Shown: positions 1 through 10,591 of the stretch, in pieces | Layout: every line of letters begins with the position of its first letter | How positions within the stretch are numbered: position 1 is the stretch's first letter | The notes under the pieces: model-generated | Databases searched by the model: none | Seen by the model: only the letters and a program-made list of their open reading frames with translations | Told to the model about the DNA's origin: nothing | Translations under genes and position numbers: made by a program | Assembly (NCBI GenBank): GCA_015039365.1 | Contig: WION01000002.1 | Span: 682,001 to 746,000 of the forward strand | Direction of reading: 5' to 3' | DNA: 64,000 nucleotides | From: Amanita rubescens | Lineage: Eukaryota; Basidiomycota; Agaricomycetes; Agaricales; Amanitaceae

Positions 1-1628
1 CATCCTAGATAGCCCAATCTGAGTCAAAGCTGCTTTTCCCGAGATGCCAGCTTTATTACTTCTGTGCTCGGCTTGCAAATGCGTAGCGGGGCCTATTCCC
101 AGGCGCTCGTGCTTAGAGGCACTGAATGATGGTAGTCTCTTGCCTCTACTTGTCAGCCGAGGTTGATTGATGTCAGAAGGCGCAGATTCATCATCTGCAA
201 TGATCTCGAGGTCATCCTCGTCGTCCGTCTCCGCTCTGACCTGTTGTACAGCCAACAGTCGTCTTTTCTTCGTTTGCAAGTCCTTCCACTTGGCCGTCTC
301 AACAGATCCTTGTTGTATGGCAGGAGCATTGCAAGAAATGTCGTCTGCTCTAATCGTCTTGGATATCACCGCATCCTGCCGTAAAAGGAAGGCGGAGTCG
401 GTCGTTGAACCAACACGGGGACCCGGAGGAGAGGAGGAAAATGACACAATGGGATCAGAAGCTTGTTTTACCCCCCTTGTTTGATTGTCCCTATTCACGA
501 CATTAATGACCCGACTATGGAATTGAGATGCGAACACATACGTTAGATACTCCAAAAAGTTGTGAAGTGTGTATTTGCAGTCACTCTCGGCTTTTGGAAT
601 GAATATGTGTTGATCGGCAGCAAGTCGTAAACTTCCTTTGGCCGTCTCTAGCTTCTCTTTCTTTGTAGGCGCCTATCAATTGATTTATGGAATCAAGCTC
701 CGTGTACTAATGGTAGCTGCAATTTTCTAACCTTCACTTTCCGCACTTTTGTTCGCCGATTACCCGAAGTGCCCTCCAAATTTCCCGATCCCATTGCCGA
801 TAGTGATTCCCCACCGAAACGCAGTGGAGAGACACTCCTGCGTGAAACTGTACCCATTTTTCCCTTACCTTTCGGTAATGTAGGCCAAGGGGATGTTTCA
901 TCATCCGATGTTGGCGGGGTGGGCGACGACCGTGAGTTTGGCGTTTGAAATGCAAAAGGTGATGATTTGTGGAAGGACGATTCAAGCTTCGCATTCGACA
1001 GCTCGGATTCAGAGCCCGAGTCGCGAATAACATCGCGGTGGAATGCACGTCTTCGACTAGGGCCCATGCCTGCACTGGGTGGTGGTGATGACATCACTTC
1101 TGTCACAGAGACCCCTCTATGGCCATCATCTATTGCAAATAAGTGCTCTGGTGATATATCCGAACCTAAGCTGTATGTCGTGGCAGCACAGCGTGTTTCC
1201 GGAGTGTCAATTGGTCTTGGGCGAGATAAGTTGGCAGACAATTGTTTATTCGCATTAGGTGTCGACGAGCCAGGTTCCTCTTGATCACTCCACTCCGCCA
1301 ACTTCTTCTTCCATGCAAAAACGAACCCGGGAGCCTCATCGCGTCCTATGTCTTCATTGGCACTTGTTTCGTCTGAGAGACGCGACGAATTTGAAGAGGA
1401 GAGCGGTTCATCGTTTACAGAAAGAAGCGTTCTCGTGTGCACTTCGTCCCAGTCTCTAGCCGCAGGTGCAGAGCTTAGGCCTTCCTCTTCAATAGCGTGA
1501 CGTTTCCGGCTATAAGTCACAGCAGCACGCTTGACATTAATGGAATTGGACCTATTAGGAGAACTGGGAACAGGCGAATCCGAAGACATGACCGACAGAG
1601 AGGGAACAGCGGTGGCACTACTAGCCAT
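1..1628 (-). CDS. Putative Mrc1/claspin-like replication checkpoint mediator, N-terminal part (runs off left edge)
   Basis: Start ATG is at 1628. Exon 1 is 732-1628; a 59-nt intron (673-731, GTTAGA..GATAG) joins in frame to exon 2 (672-1), which is open to the window edge. The N-terminus is low-complexity and Ser/Pro-rich, with a basic AVTYSRKRHA patch. Exon 2 opens with a helical APTKKEKLETAKGSLRLAAD segment, then a short YTLHNFLEYL block, and later an acidic DDEDDLEII stretch and a basic end. A KKE..LETxK..AADQ block followed by acidic patches resembles fungal Mrc1 proteins, which link the fork helicase to the checkpoint kinase. This is recognition by pattern only, and the conserved C-terminal half is outside the window. 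It could instead be another disordered nuclear protein. Confidence 0.5.
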
Positions 1629-1720
1629 AGCGTGACACAGATCCTGCCGTGACGAGGCGCGTTTTTGGAAGTCACAAAGCCTTTGACGTACGTCATTGAT
1701 TCACTAAGTATCGGAAAGGA

Positions 1721-2179
1721 CTACTTGCTTACCCTAATTTCATCCAGCTTCCCTATCCTCGCCAGATACGCTGAACCCGAGTCCGCCCATATCTCGTACT
1801 TTGTGATCCTACACCATTCATCAAAGCTCAATATATAAGCAAAACTCTCATCCCAGCATTCCTTCGTACTTTTCCATTGGAAAATACCTTTACCTTTCAA
1901 TCCAACCTTTTTCGCCTCGACATCGACCACAAAGTCGGAAAATTGCAGATTCTCATAGGTTAACACTCCATTTACTGTTTCAAAGTATGCCCGTATTCCA
2001 GCTGCACCAATAAAGCATCTGCCAAGGAAAGGCGCTAGGGCTGGCTCTCCGTATTCTATAGCAGATATATTATCGCTGCTGGAAAAGAAGGAGAGGATTT
2101 TATCGATGTCTGCCTTGTTTTTGAACGCGTCACAGAAGCCTTGCGTGGTTGCTAACAAACGTTGCCTCTCGAGGTTCAT
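1721..2179 (-). CDS. SnoaL/NTF2-like fold small protein
   Basis: About 152 residues starting at MNLERQRLL; the further upstream in-frame codon is GTG, so the ATG at 2179 is chosen. The pattern of N-terminal helix (QGFCDAFKNKADIDKILSFF), a strand block around FLGRCFIGAAGIRAYFETV, and a C-terminal WxSxKxCWDESFAYILSFDE..RITKYEIWADSG is typical of SnoaL-like NTF2-fold proteins, which act as small cyclases, isomerases or accessory domains. The last codons read EIRVSK-stop, but a GTAAGC donor lies right there. Splicing 51 nt to CAAAG would give EIRAL instead. It is the only intact-looking SnoaL copy beside three decayed copies in the oxidoreductase array to its right, so it probably belongs functionally to that array. 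Substrate unknown. Confidence 0.75.
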   Translation of the reverse strand: MNLERQRLLATTQGFCDAFKNKADIDKILSFFSSSDNISAIEYGEPALAPFLGRCFIGAAGIRAYFETVNGVLTYENLQFSDFVVDVEAKKVGLKGKGIFQWKSTKECWDESFAYILSFDEWCRITKYEIWADSGSAYLARIGKLDEIRVSK

Positions 2180-2304
2180 ACCGCGGAAAGGATGGAACAC
2201 GATAGCCACTAATTGGCGGAAGCAACTCTAGACATTAATATTTTGATCCACTTGAAGTGACGTCATCTGCTGGCATCCAGAAAATTCCAGCGTCACAGTG
2301 AACT

Positions 2305-3300
2305 GGTGAGGAACCAACACTTTATTGTTTACTTTACAACAAATTCATGCGATTCGGGCGGGCACTATAGGGAACCGTTTGTCGAATATGTTTTCCGGAT
2401 CATATTTTCTCTGAAGCCTGGGTTAGTTTGGTCCGAATGCCGACCCATTCCTGGCCTGCCTTCATGTCAGCTGGTCCATTTCCATCTACAAAAGGCTTAA
2501 TTTCAAACTGAATTCCGCTTGACCTGGACACTCGCCATAATTGGCGTCACACGAACGATAATGGATCATGTATAAGAGATTTGTCGCCAAGTATACTCCC
2601 GGCCATTTCATGTGCTACTTCACGCGCTTCCCGCGAACGATCGCTGACCATATTGTCCCACCGAAGCATGATCAACATACCGGGTCGATTAAAAGCCAGG
2701 TCTTGATTGTATTTACCGGGAAATATTCGAACACTACTGTGCAACTGATGTCTTCCAGTTGCATTTCCGCCAATTTTGCGAGTACTCTGTTATTGACCGC
2801 AAAATCGGAGCCTCCACCCACTGGTTTTACATAGGTACCGGCGCTATCAAAGAACTTGAGCATAGATTAATACACACCTGTATGGAATTAACTGGTTCGT
2901 AAGGAATTTCCGCTGTCGTCTCATCCATCTAATCCCACGACTTCACAAAAAGAGCCCCCGAAAAGAGGAAAGTGTCTGTACATTAATCAACGACGCCCGC
3001 TTACTTCAACAAGATTATTGATGACCACACCATATGAGCCGGTTAATCAACCGAACCCATCCCCTAAGGTGAGTCTAGAATCAGATGGTGAAAATCTATT
3101 TCAACGGAAATATAGAAACGCAAAATACTCTCCAACGCCATAAAAGTCAGACATGAATATAAACCGTAAATTGCACGGACGTCGGACGTGACGGTTGCAA
3201 GACAGTATTCTATCGCTGTTTTATCGACGGTTTCCCAAAAGGCACCTCCGCCCACATAAGCGAGCTGCTTCTCATTGATGGAGACATCATGGGATAGGAC
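2305..3300 (-). pseudogene. Relic of second FAD oxidoreductase (BBE-2), unit C
   Basis: On the minus strand, fragments of a berberine-bridge-type oxidoreductase can be read in order but in shifting frames: FAVNNRVLAKLAEMQLEDIS, FEYFPVNTIKTW, MLIMLRWDN, SDRSREAREVAHEMAGSILG, and a 3' end similar to the terminal exon of the intact BBE-1 genes. The block matching exon 4 ([17 protein letters not shown]) is missing: sequence passes from the exon-6 region near 2880-2930 straight to the exon-3/intron region near 3000-3060. Stops and frame changes rule out a functional gene. It differs from BBE-1 in several positions, so I read it as a separate paralogue (BBE-2) and not a broken BBE-1. Confidence 0.75.
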
Positions 3301-3309
3301 GGGCCGTTT

Positions 3310-3650
3310 TCGATTAAAGATGTGCCAGCTGCACCATGTATCCTGTGTTCATACTTTCCACTGGAAGTGCCTCCAGCCTTATTTTTTCCTACCACATTGT
3401 CTAAGAATCACATACCTCGAGTGTCAAGCCATTTTGAAGTACACTCGTATCCCAGCTGCACTCGTTCGGATAAGAGATTCGAAAAGGAAAGATGCTGGAT
3501 TGGCTCTCCGAGTCATATGGGATAACACCGTAGCAGATACGTTATCGTCGCTGGCACGGAAGAATTTCATTGATGTCTTCATAGAACCCGTGCGTAGTCA
3601 TTGTTGTAATGGGAGTTATGCAACGTGAATGCCTCGAGATATTCACAAAT
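3310..3650 (-). pseudogene. Decayed SnoaL-like gene, unit C
   Basis: The minus strand shows pieces matching the intact SnoaL gene at 1721-2179: a GFYEDINEI stretch (compare GFCDAFKNKADIDKI), followed by ASDDNV-like residues and the wider fold in changing frames. The HGFCED/KAD segment is shortened more than in the two other relics. It lies between BBE-1 copy C and the BBE-2 relic, the same place as the SnoaL relics in units A and B. No continuous reading frame. Confidence 0.65.
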
Positions 3651-3759
3651 ACATTTGGCGTCATCCGGGAAAATTTAGCATGGAACAATGGTGAAGAGAT
3701 CAATTCATCAAGAACATGTGATATACACAAGTAGCGTATAGCGGAATATCGTTATTCAT

Positions 3760-5508
3760 TCAGGCAGGTACTATCGGGAACCACTTGTTAAATATGTTTT
3801 CTGGATCATACTTGTTCTTGATCCTTTGAAGTTTGGAATAATTAGCACTGCCAAACGCCGCCTCAGCCCTGTTCAAGCAATCCGAATCTAGTAGTGCATC
3901 TCCATCTACAGAAATGCTTCATTTAAACCAGCCATGGCCACTCGACCTGAGAGCTCACCATAATTGCCGTAGCCAAAAGATGACGGATTATTTAAAAGAG
4001 ATTTGTCGCCAAGTATAGCGCCGCAGATCTCATTTGCTAGTTTCTCGTGCATCCTGTGAACGATCACTGGCATTGTCCCATCGAAGTGAGACTACTACAC
4101 TTGATTTGCCGGTTCGGTGGAACGCCGTGGAGTCATTCGGCACAGCCATGACCTTATTTTGAGGAAGGTATTCAAATATAACTGTGCACGTAATATCTTT
4201 TAGTTGCATTTCAGCAACTTTTTCCAAGACTCTTTTATTCGTGGCAAAATCGGGGCCGTTGTGAGCCACTGATTTCATATATACACCATAGTCCATGGTT
4301 CGCAAAATCATTCTAGAAAGACACATCAAAACGAGTCGAGCTACCAGTATAGATCATCACGAACTTGTATGGCATTGAGTCTCTCATACGGAATTTCCCC
4401 TGTCGTGTCATGTACTGGTCCTGAAGCACAAACTATAAATATGATTTCTCTCGACAGGGGGAGATACAGACCAAGATCAAGAAGAGCTTTGAAATTTCTT
4501 CTACCCTTCTTCCACGGAACCGTTGTAAAACACAGTGCACACGATGATGGGCTAGAAGCGGCGTCAAAAAGTAGGAAAATCTAGCTGAAAGGTCTTACTT
4601 CTCCATTTGGGCCATTGGTATGTATAGACATCAGCCCTTCTCTCTCGCCAGCCTTGGGCCACCAGTCCTTGAGAACTTTGACCACTGACTCGAAAAGTGG
4701 TGGAGGATACATGAGATGACCTGCATAGACCGTGTGATGCTGGGGATGTAGTTTGATCACAAACCGAGTGACTACCCCAAAGTTGCTACCTCCACCCCGG
4801 ATAGCAAAGAACAAGTCTGGATTCTCGTTTTCGCTAACGGTAATTACCGAGCCACTAGCAGTAACCAAAGTCACCTGAGCAAGTTATCGCATCCGTATGT
4901 AATGATCTAGTGGTGGCTTACTTTAACCAGATTGTCGATGACCAAACCATATGAGCTTGTTAACCAACCGAATCCGCCTCCCAAGGTGAGCCTAGAAACG
5001 GGCAGTCAAAAGTGATGTCAACGAGCATGTAGCAATGCAAATACCCCCCGACGCCAGTCTAGAAGGAATGACTCAATAAATCAGAAGTGGAGATAAATCA
5101 GGAACACTGACATGATTGATTGTACCTGCCACGGATGCAAGACCATACTTGATGGCAGTTTCATCAACGGTTTTCCAAAGAGCTCCTCCATCAATGCGAG
5201 CGAGCTGTTTCTCGCTCTCAATGGTGACACCATTAAGGTAACGAGAGAGATCAATAACGACGCCACCTTCAGTTGAAGATGAGCCACTGGGACTATGTCC
5301 TCCACCACGAATTGCAATCGGTGAGCCATTGTCTCTTGCGTACTTGATCGCTAAAATAACATCTTCCTCGTCCTTGACAAAGGCAACGAGAGAAGCCCTC
5401 CGAGCGGCGTTTGCTGCCCATCGCTTAATCGCATCGTCAGTAGCCGACATCGTCTGGCTTGACGAGATCGCCCTTGAATTTCGCGGAGAGATCAGAGATG
5501 GAGGACAT
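3760..5508 (-). pseudogene. BBE-1 copy C: frame-broken FAD-linked oxidoreductase
   Basis: Same exon layout as intact copies A and B, but with at least four one-base insertions relative to them. The start (5508) reads MSSISDLSAKFKGDLV then hits TGA after the DDVGY codons, because of an extra base near 5430. A further +1 lies in the VEEGR codons near 4510. A third is in the NHG..GVYM codons near 4290-4300, and a fourth near 4048 after RSQDARE. The RGGGHSPSG flavin-attachment motif, the 14-nt micro-exon and the [11 protein letters not shown] block remain readable. The amino-acid divergence from A and B is also the largest of the three copies. I call it a pseudogene; four independent lesions in 1.7 kb are unlikely to be only sequencing error. 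Confidence 0.8.
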
Positions 5509-5540
5509 CGTGGTGTTGTGATCTTAAGAACAAATGCGTA

Positions 5541-5634
5541 GCATTATATACGTCGAGGAAACGTTTTGATAAAAATCTGGTGCGGACGGCACCGCCCAAT
5601 GTTATGGTCTTTGACTCCGATGAGTTATAAATAG
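5541..5634 (-). promoter_or_regulatory. TATA-like elements upstream of BBE-1 copy C
   Basis: Two AT-rich elements are shared with copy B at matching distance: a proximal TATATAATGC (minus strand, 5541-5550) about 35-40 bp before the ATG, and a distal CTATTTATAAC (5626-5634) about 120 bp before it. The promoter is preserved although the coding region is broken. Confidence 0.4.
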
Positions 5635-5689
5635 TCGGGCCCGACAGTATCAGTTGACATCAAGCCTCGAATCTCGATGAACTGGTGAG

Positions 5690-7020
5690 GAAACAACACT
5701 TCCAATATTATTTAATTTATATCAGGCGCCGGGCACCACAGGGAATCATTTGTTGAATATGTTTTCCGGATCGCATTTTTTTGTTGATCCTCTGGAGCGG
5801 CGGAGCCTCACTATTGTCAGGTCTGAATGCCGACCCATTCCTGTCCCCATGTCACTGTCAGCTGGTCTACAAAAGGCTTATGTAAATTCAAACTGAATTC
5901 TGCTTGACCTGGACACTCACCATAATGAACAAGAATGAACCATGTATAAGAGATTTGTCGTCAAGTATAATTTCATGTGCCACTCCTCGTGCTTCCCGCG
6001 AACGATCACTAACTATATATTGTCCCACCGAAGCATGATCAACACAGTTGCCCCACCGGTTCGAATAAAAGTCATGGTATTTTGATTATATTTAACAGGA
6101 AATATTCGAACACATCAGTTGCATTTTCGCCAGTTTTGTAAGTACCCTTTATTGACTGCAAAATCAGGGCTTCCGTGACCCGCGGATTTTACGTAGGTGC
6201 CGGCGCCATGGCCAACAAAGTCGTTCCGGAAAACTTAGCAAAACCAAGACTTGAGCATACCAATGCACATCTGTATGGAATTAATTCAATTAACTGGTTC
6301 ATAAGGAATTTCCGCCATCGTGTCATTCATTTACTGTGGTCGTGTGAAATACGAAGCCATCATGAACACAATCATATTTGATAGTATAAGGAAATGCGAA
6401 TCAGAGTCAAGAAGTGCTTTGAAATTTCTCCTTCCGTTGTAAAAGACAGTGCGTGGATAGTCTATGAAATGATATCAGCAAATTGAAACACCGAGTTAAG
6501 TGAACCCATTCAGATCGTTGGTATGTAATCCCAAATGGGTTTCTTTCTTATTTGCAAAAATCCTTCAGAACACCGAACACCGATTCGAAAATTGGCGGAG
6601 GATACATGAGGAAGCTGCATGCACGGAACATCATGTAGTCTGAGCACGAAACGAGTGACGACTTCAAAGTTGGAGCCACCGCCCCGGATGCCGAAGAACA
6701 AGTCAGGGTTTTCGTCCTCGTTAGCGATAACCACAGAACCGTTAGCAATAACCACTCTGAAGGCAAGTTCATCGCGTTGTACATCGACACCCGCTTACTT
6801 CAACAGGATTATTGATGACCTACACCATGCTCGGAGCACGTTAACAAGAAACGTAACAGACTCTCCAACGCCAGTCCACAAGTAACATATATGGATGTAA
6901 CCCGTCAATGCAAGACCGTATTCTATTTTTGTTTTATCGATGTTTCCCAAAGGACTCCTCCGCCCATTTAAATGAGCCGCTTCTCCTCATTGACGGTGAC
7001 ACCATAGGATAGATCAACGA
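5690..7020 (-). pseudogene. Relic of second FAD oxidoreductase (BBE-2), unit B
   Basis: The longest of the three BBE-2 relics. On the minus strand it keeps NGSVVIANEDENPDLFFGIR and GGGSNFEVVTRFVLRL (6510-6755), equivalent to exon 4 of BBE-1, then FESVFGVLKDFCK, and a 3' end near 5725-5770 that matches the terminal exon. At 6930-7010 the equivalent of the N-terminal exon (DLSYGVTVNEEKRL-like, FGKHR) is readable only with frame changes. Many stops and indels interrupt it. Compared with units A and C it has lost the least, so the three copies decayed differently. Confidence 0.75.
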
Positions 7021-7069
7021 CAAGGCCATTTGATTAAAGATGCACGACTAAGCATGTCGTGATTCCACC

Positions 7070-7430
7070 TATTTCCAATCTCGATATATATCTTCCATTG
7101 GAAGTGCCTCCGACTTCTTTCAACCTTAGTTTTTGACCATAAGGTCTAAGAATCACACATCTTCGAGTGTCAAGCCGTTTCGAAGTACCCTCGTATCGCA
7201 GCTGCATCCGCTCAGATACGAAAAGGAAATTGGCTCTCCAGGTCATATTCGATAGCACTGTAGTAGATACGTTATCGCCGCTGGCATGGAAGGAAAGAAT
7301 TTCATTGATGTCTGCCTTATCTTCACAGAACCCGTGCCTAGTCGCTGTTCTAGTGTGAGTTATATACGCTGAAGTAATGTGAACGCCTCCAGAATGAATA
7401 CATTTATAGATGACATCAACCACATCCAGC
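7070..7430 (-). pseudogene. Decayed SnoaL-like gene, unit B
   Basis: The minus strand reads TRHGFCEDKADINEILSFHA, then SGDNVS, YEGTSKRLDTRRC and GTSNGRYI. These line up with QGFCDAFKNKADIDKILSFF, SSDNIS, YENLQFSD and the following blocks of the intact gene at 1721-2179. A 9-bp deletion in the first helix is shared with unit A. The second half loses frame. It sits 3' of BBE-1 copy B in the same orientation. Confidence 0.7.
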
Positions 7431-7519
7431 AAAATCTAGCATGAACCAATGGTGAAGAAATTAATTCATCAAGAACATGTGATATACAACGCAGCGTATG
7501 GCAGGATATCGTCGTTTAC

Positions 7520-9265
7520 TCAAGCAGGTGCTATCGGGAACCACTTGTTAAATACGTTTTCTGGATCATACTTTCTCTTGATTCTTTGAAGTCTGGGGTA
7601 TTTAGCACCAAACGCCGCCTCAGCCTTGTTCAAGCAATCCAAATCTAGTAGTGCATCTCCATCTACATAAACGCTTCATTTAAACCAGCCATGGCCACTC
7701 AACCTAGGAGCTCACCATAATTGCCGTAGCCAAAAGATGACGGATTATTTAAAAGAGATTTGTCGCCAAGTATAGCGCCGCAGATCTCGTGTCCTATTTC
7801 TCGTGCTTCCTGTGAACGGTCACCAGTATTGTCCCATTGAAGCATGAGTAATACACTCGCGATGCCGGTTCGGTGGAAAGCCATGGAGTCGTTCGGCACA
7901 GCCATGACCTTATTTTGAGGAAGGTATTCAAATATGACTATGCACCTCATGTCTTTTAATTGCATTTCAGCGACTTTTTCCAAGAGCCTCTTGTTTATGG
8001 CAAAATCGGGGGCATTGTGAGCCACTGCTTTCATATACACACCATTCCCATGGTTGGCTAAATCGTTCTAGAGAGACGTCAAAACGAGTCGAATTGCCAA
8101 TATAGATCGTTACGAACCCCTGTGGCATTGAGTCTCTCATAGGGAATTTCCCCTGTCGTGTCATGTACTGGTCCTTAAGCACGAACTATGAATATGAATT
8201 CTCTCAACAGAGGGAGATGCAAACCAAGGTCAAGAAGAGCTTTGAAATTTCTTCTACCCTCCTCCACGGAACCGTTGTAAAAGACAGCGCACACGAGGAT
8301 GGGCTAGAAGTGGCGTCAAAAAAGTAGGAAAATCTAGCTGAAAGGTCCCTACTTCTCCATTTGGACCATTGGTGTGTATAGCCAACAATCCTTCTCTCCC
8401 GCCAGCCTTGGGCCACCAGTCCTTGAGAACTTTGACCACCGACTCAAAAAGTGGTGGAGGATACATGAGATGGCCTGCATAGACCATACGACGCTGGGGA
8501 TGTAGTTTGATCACAAACCGAGTGACTACCCCGAAGTTGCTACCTCCGCCCCGGATAGCAAAGAACAAGTCTGGATTTTCGTTTTCGCTAACGGTAATTA
8601 CCGAGCCACTAGCAGTAACCAAAGTCACCTAGACAAGTATATTGCATCTGTATATAATGACCTAGTGGCGACTTACTTTAACCAGATTGTCGATGACCAA
8701 ACCATGAGAGCTTGTTAACCAACCGAATCCGCCTCCTAAGGTGAGCCTAGAAACAGGCAGTCAAAAGTGACGTCAATGAGCATATAGCAATGCAAATACC
8801 CCCCAACGCCAGTCTAGAAGGAATGACTCGATAAATTAGGAGTGGAGATAAATTAGGAACCATACTGACATGATTGACTGTACCTCCTACGGATGCAAGA
8901 CCATACTTGATGGCCGTTTCATCAACGGTTTTCCAAAGAGCTCCTCCATCAATGTGAGCGAGCTGTTTCTCGCTCTCAATGGTGACACCATTAAGGTAAC
9001 GAGAGAGATCAATAACGACACCACCTTCAATTGAAGATGCGCCACTGGGACTATGTCCTCCACCACGAATTGCAATCGGTGAGCCATTGTCTCTTGCGTA
9101 CTTGATCGCTAAAATAACATCTTCCTCGTCCTTGACAAAGGCAACGAGAGAAGCCCTCCGAGCGGCGTTTGCTGCCCATCGCTTAATCGCATCGTCGTAG
9201 CCGACATCGTCTGGCTTGACAAGATCACCCTTGAATTTCGTGGAGAGAGCAGATATAGAGGACAT
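7520..9265 (-). CDS. BBE-1 copy B: berberine-bridge-type FAD-linked oxidoreductase
   Basis: Eight exons give a protein of about 460 residues with the PP-loop FAD-binding fold (FAD_binding_4) and a C-terminal BBE segment. Start ATG 9265 ([16 protein letters not shown]). The flavin motif RGGGHSPSG supplies the His for covalent FAD attachment. The second site, where bicovalent members carry Cys, reads [14 protein letters not shown], so attachment is probably through His only, as in 6-hydroxynicotine-oxidase-like enzymes. The C-terminus ends NKWFPIAPA. Exon 2 is a 14-nt micro-exon (8800-8813) with GTCAGT..TTCTAG and GTATTT..TTTCTAG introns on its sides. Family members oxidise alcohols, amines or sugars; the substrate is unknown. 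Near-identical to copy A. No signal peptide is visible at the N-terminus. A TATA-like element lies 36-46 bp upstream. Confidence 0.88.
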
Positions 9266-9300
9266 TGTGGTGTTGTGACCTTAGGAACAAACGCGTTAGC

Positions 9301-9380
9301 ATTATATACGTCGAGGGATGTGGAGCGGATGTCGCGCTCAATGTCATGGTCTTGAAAGTACTCCGTGGGCTATAAATAGT
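9301..9380 (-). promoter_or_regulatory. TATA-like elements upstream of BBE-1 copy B
   Basis: Minus-strand CGTATATAAT (9301-9310) lies about 36-46 bp before the ATG, and ACTATTTATA (9371-9380) about 110 bp before it. Copy C has both; copy A keeps the proximal element (as GTATAAAATG) but lacks the distal one. Confidence 0.45.
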
Positions 9381-9479
9381 CGGGCGCGGTATCACTTGAC
9401 ATAAAGTGTCGATGCATCCGGAAAATTCCTGAAGTGCCACGAATTGCTGACGGACTGACATTTTATTATTTAATTTGCC

Positions 9480-10140
9480 AGAAATTTATATGACCTTGGT
9501 TGAGGTCAAGAAGTGCTTTGAAAAATTTCCCCCCTCTAACGAACCATTGTAAAAGACCGTGCATATCAGGATAGGTCATAGAGTTAAGTGGACCCTCACT
9601 TCTCCATTCGGACCCGAGTCATTGTTATGGAATGCCAAAAGGGCTTTTCTTATTTGTCTTTGGCCACAAATCCTTCAGAACATCGAACACCGATTCGAAA
9701 AGCGACGGAAGATACGATGAGGAAGCTGCATACAGGGAACGACGTTGAGGATGTAGTCTGAGCACAAAACGAGTGACGACAGAGTTGCAGCCGCCGCCCC
9801 GGATACCCAAGAACAGGTCATGATTTTCGTCCTCGCTAGCGGTAACCACAGTTGCCTGAAGGCGAGTTCATCGCGTTGTACATTCGATCAACGACGCCGC
9901 TCACCTCAACAGGATCATTGATGACCACGCCTTAGGAGCCGGTTAACAAGAAATGCAACATACTCTCCAACGCCGGTCTACAAATAACATGTAAGTCGGA
10001 TATGGATATAAACCGTAAATTGTACGGACGTGATTGACGGTTGCAAGACCGTATTCTGCTATTTTATCTACGGTTTCTCAAAGGGTATCTCAGCCCACAT
10101 AAGCGAGCCGCTTCTCCTCATTGATGCTGGGACCATGGGA
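9480..10140 (-). pseudogene. Relic of second FAD oxidoreductase (BBE-2), unit A
   Basis: The minus strand keeps the exon-4 equivalent SEDENHDLFLGIRGGG, VVTRFVLRLHPQRRSLYAA, SLFESVFDVLKDLWPKTNKK (9625-9849) and, further right, an N-terminal piece near 10090-10140 (SINEEKRLAYVG). Everything 3' of the KALLDL region is gone: the relic ends near 9480 and runs directly into the promoter of BBE-1 copy B. It has lost the opposite half from unit C. Confidence 0.75.
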
Positions 10141-10144
10141 TAGA

Positions 10145-10470
10145 TCCTGATCAATGACATACTTTCCATTGGAAGTGCCTCCAACTTCTTTCAACCTCAT
10201 TTTTGTCGACCGCAAAGTCTAAGAATCATTTGTCTTCGAGTGTCAAGCCGTTTCGAAGAACACTCATATCCCAGCTGCATCCGCTCAGATACGAAAAGGA
10301 AAAATGCTGGATTGGCTATTCAATAACTGTAACAGATACGTTATCGCCGCTGGCAAGGAAGGAAAGAATTTCATTGATGTCTGCCTTATCTTCACAGAAC
10401 CCGTGCATAGTCGCTGTTCTAGTGTGAGTTATATACGCTGAAGCAACGTGAATGCCTCGAGATATTAATG
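10145..10470 (-). pseudogene. Decayed SnoaL-like gene, unit A
   Basis: The minus strand shows HGFCEDKADINEILSFLASG and DNVSVTVIE before a stop, then RMQLGYECS-like residues that match the intact SnoaL gene out of frame. The sequence is very close to the unit B relic (shared 9-bp deletion in the first helix, shared GEDKAD junction), which indicates that this part was already damaged, or was a distinct paralogue, before the last duplication. Confidence 0.7.
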
Positions 10471-10591
10471 AATACATTAATAGATGGCGTCATCCGCATC
10501 CAGCAGAATCTAGCATGAACCAATGGTGAAGAAATTGATTCATCAAGAACGTGATATACAACGCAGCGTGTAGCAGGATATCGTTATTTAC

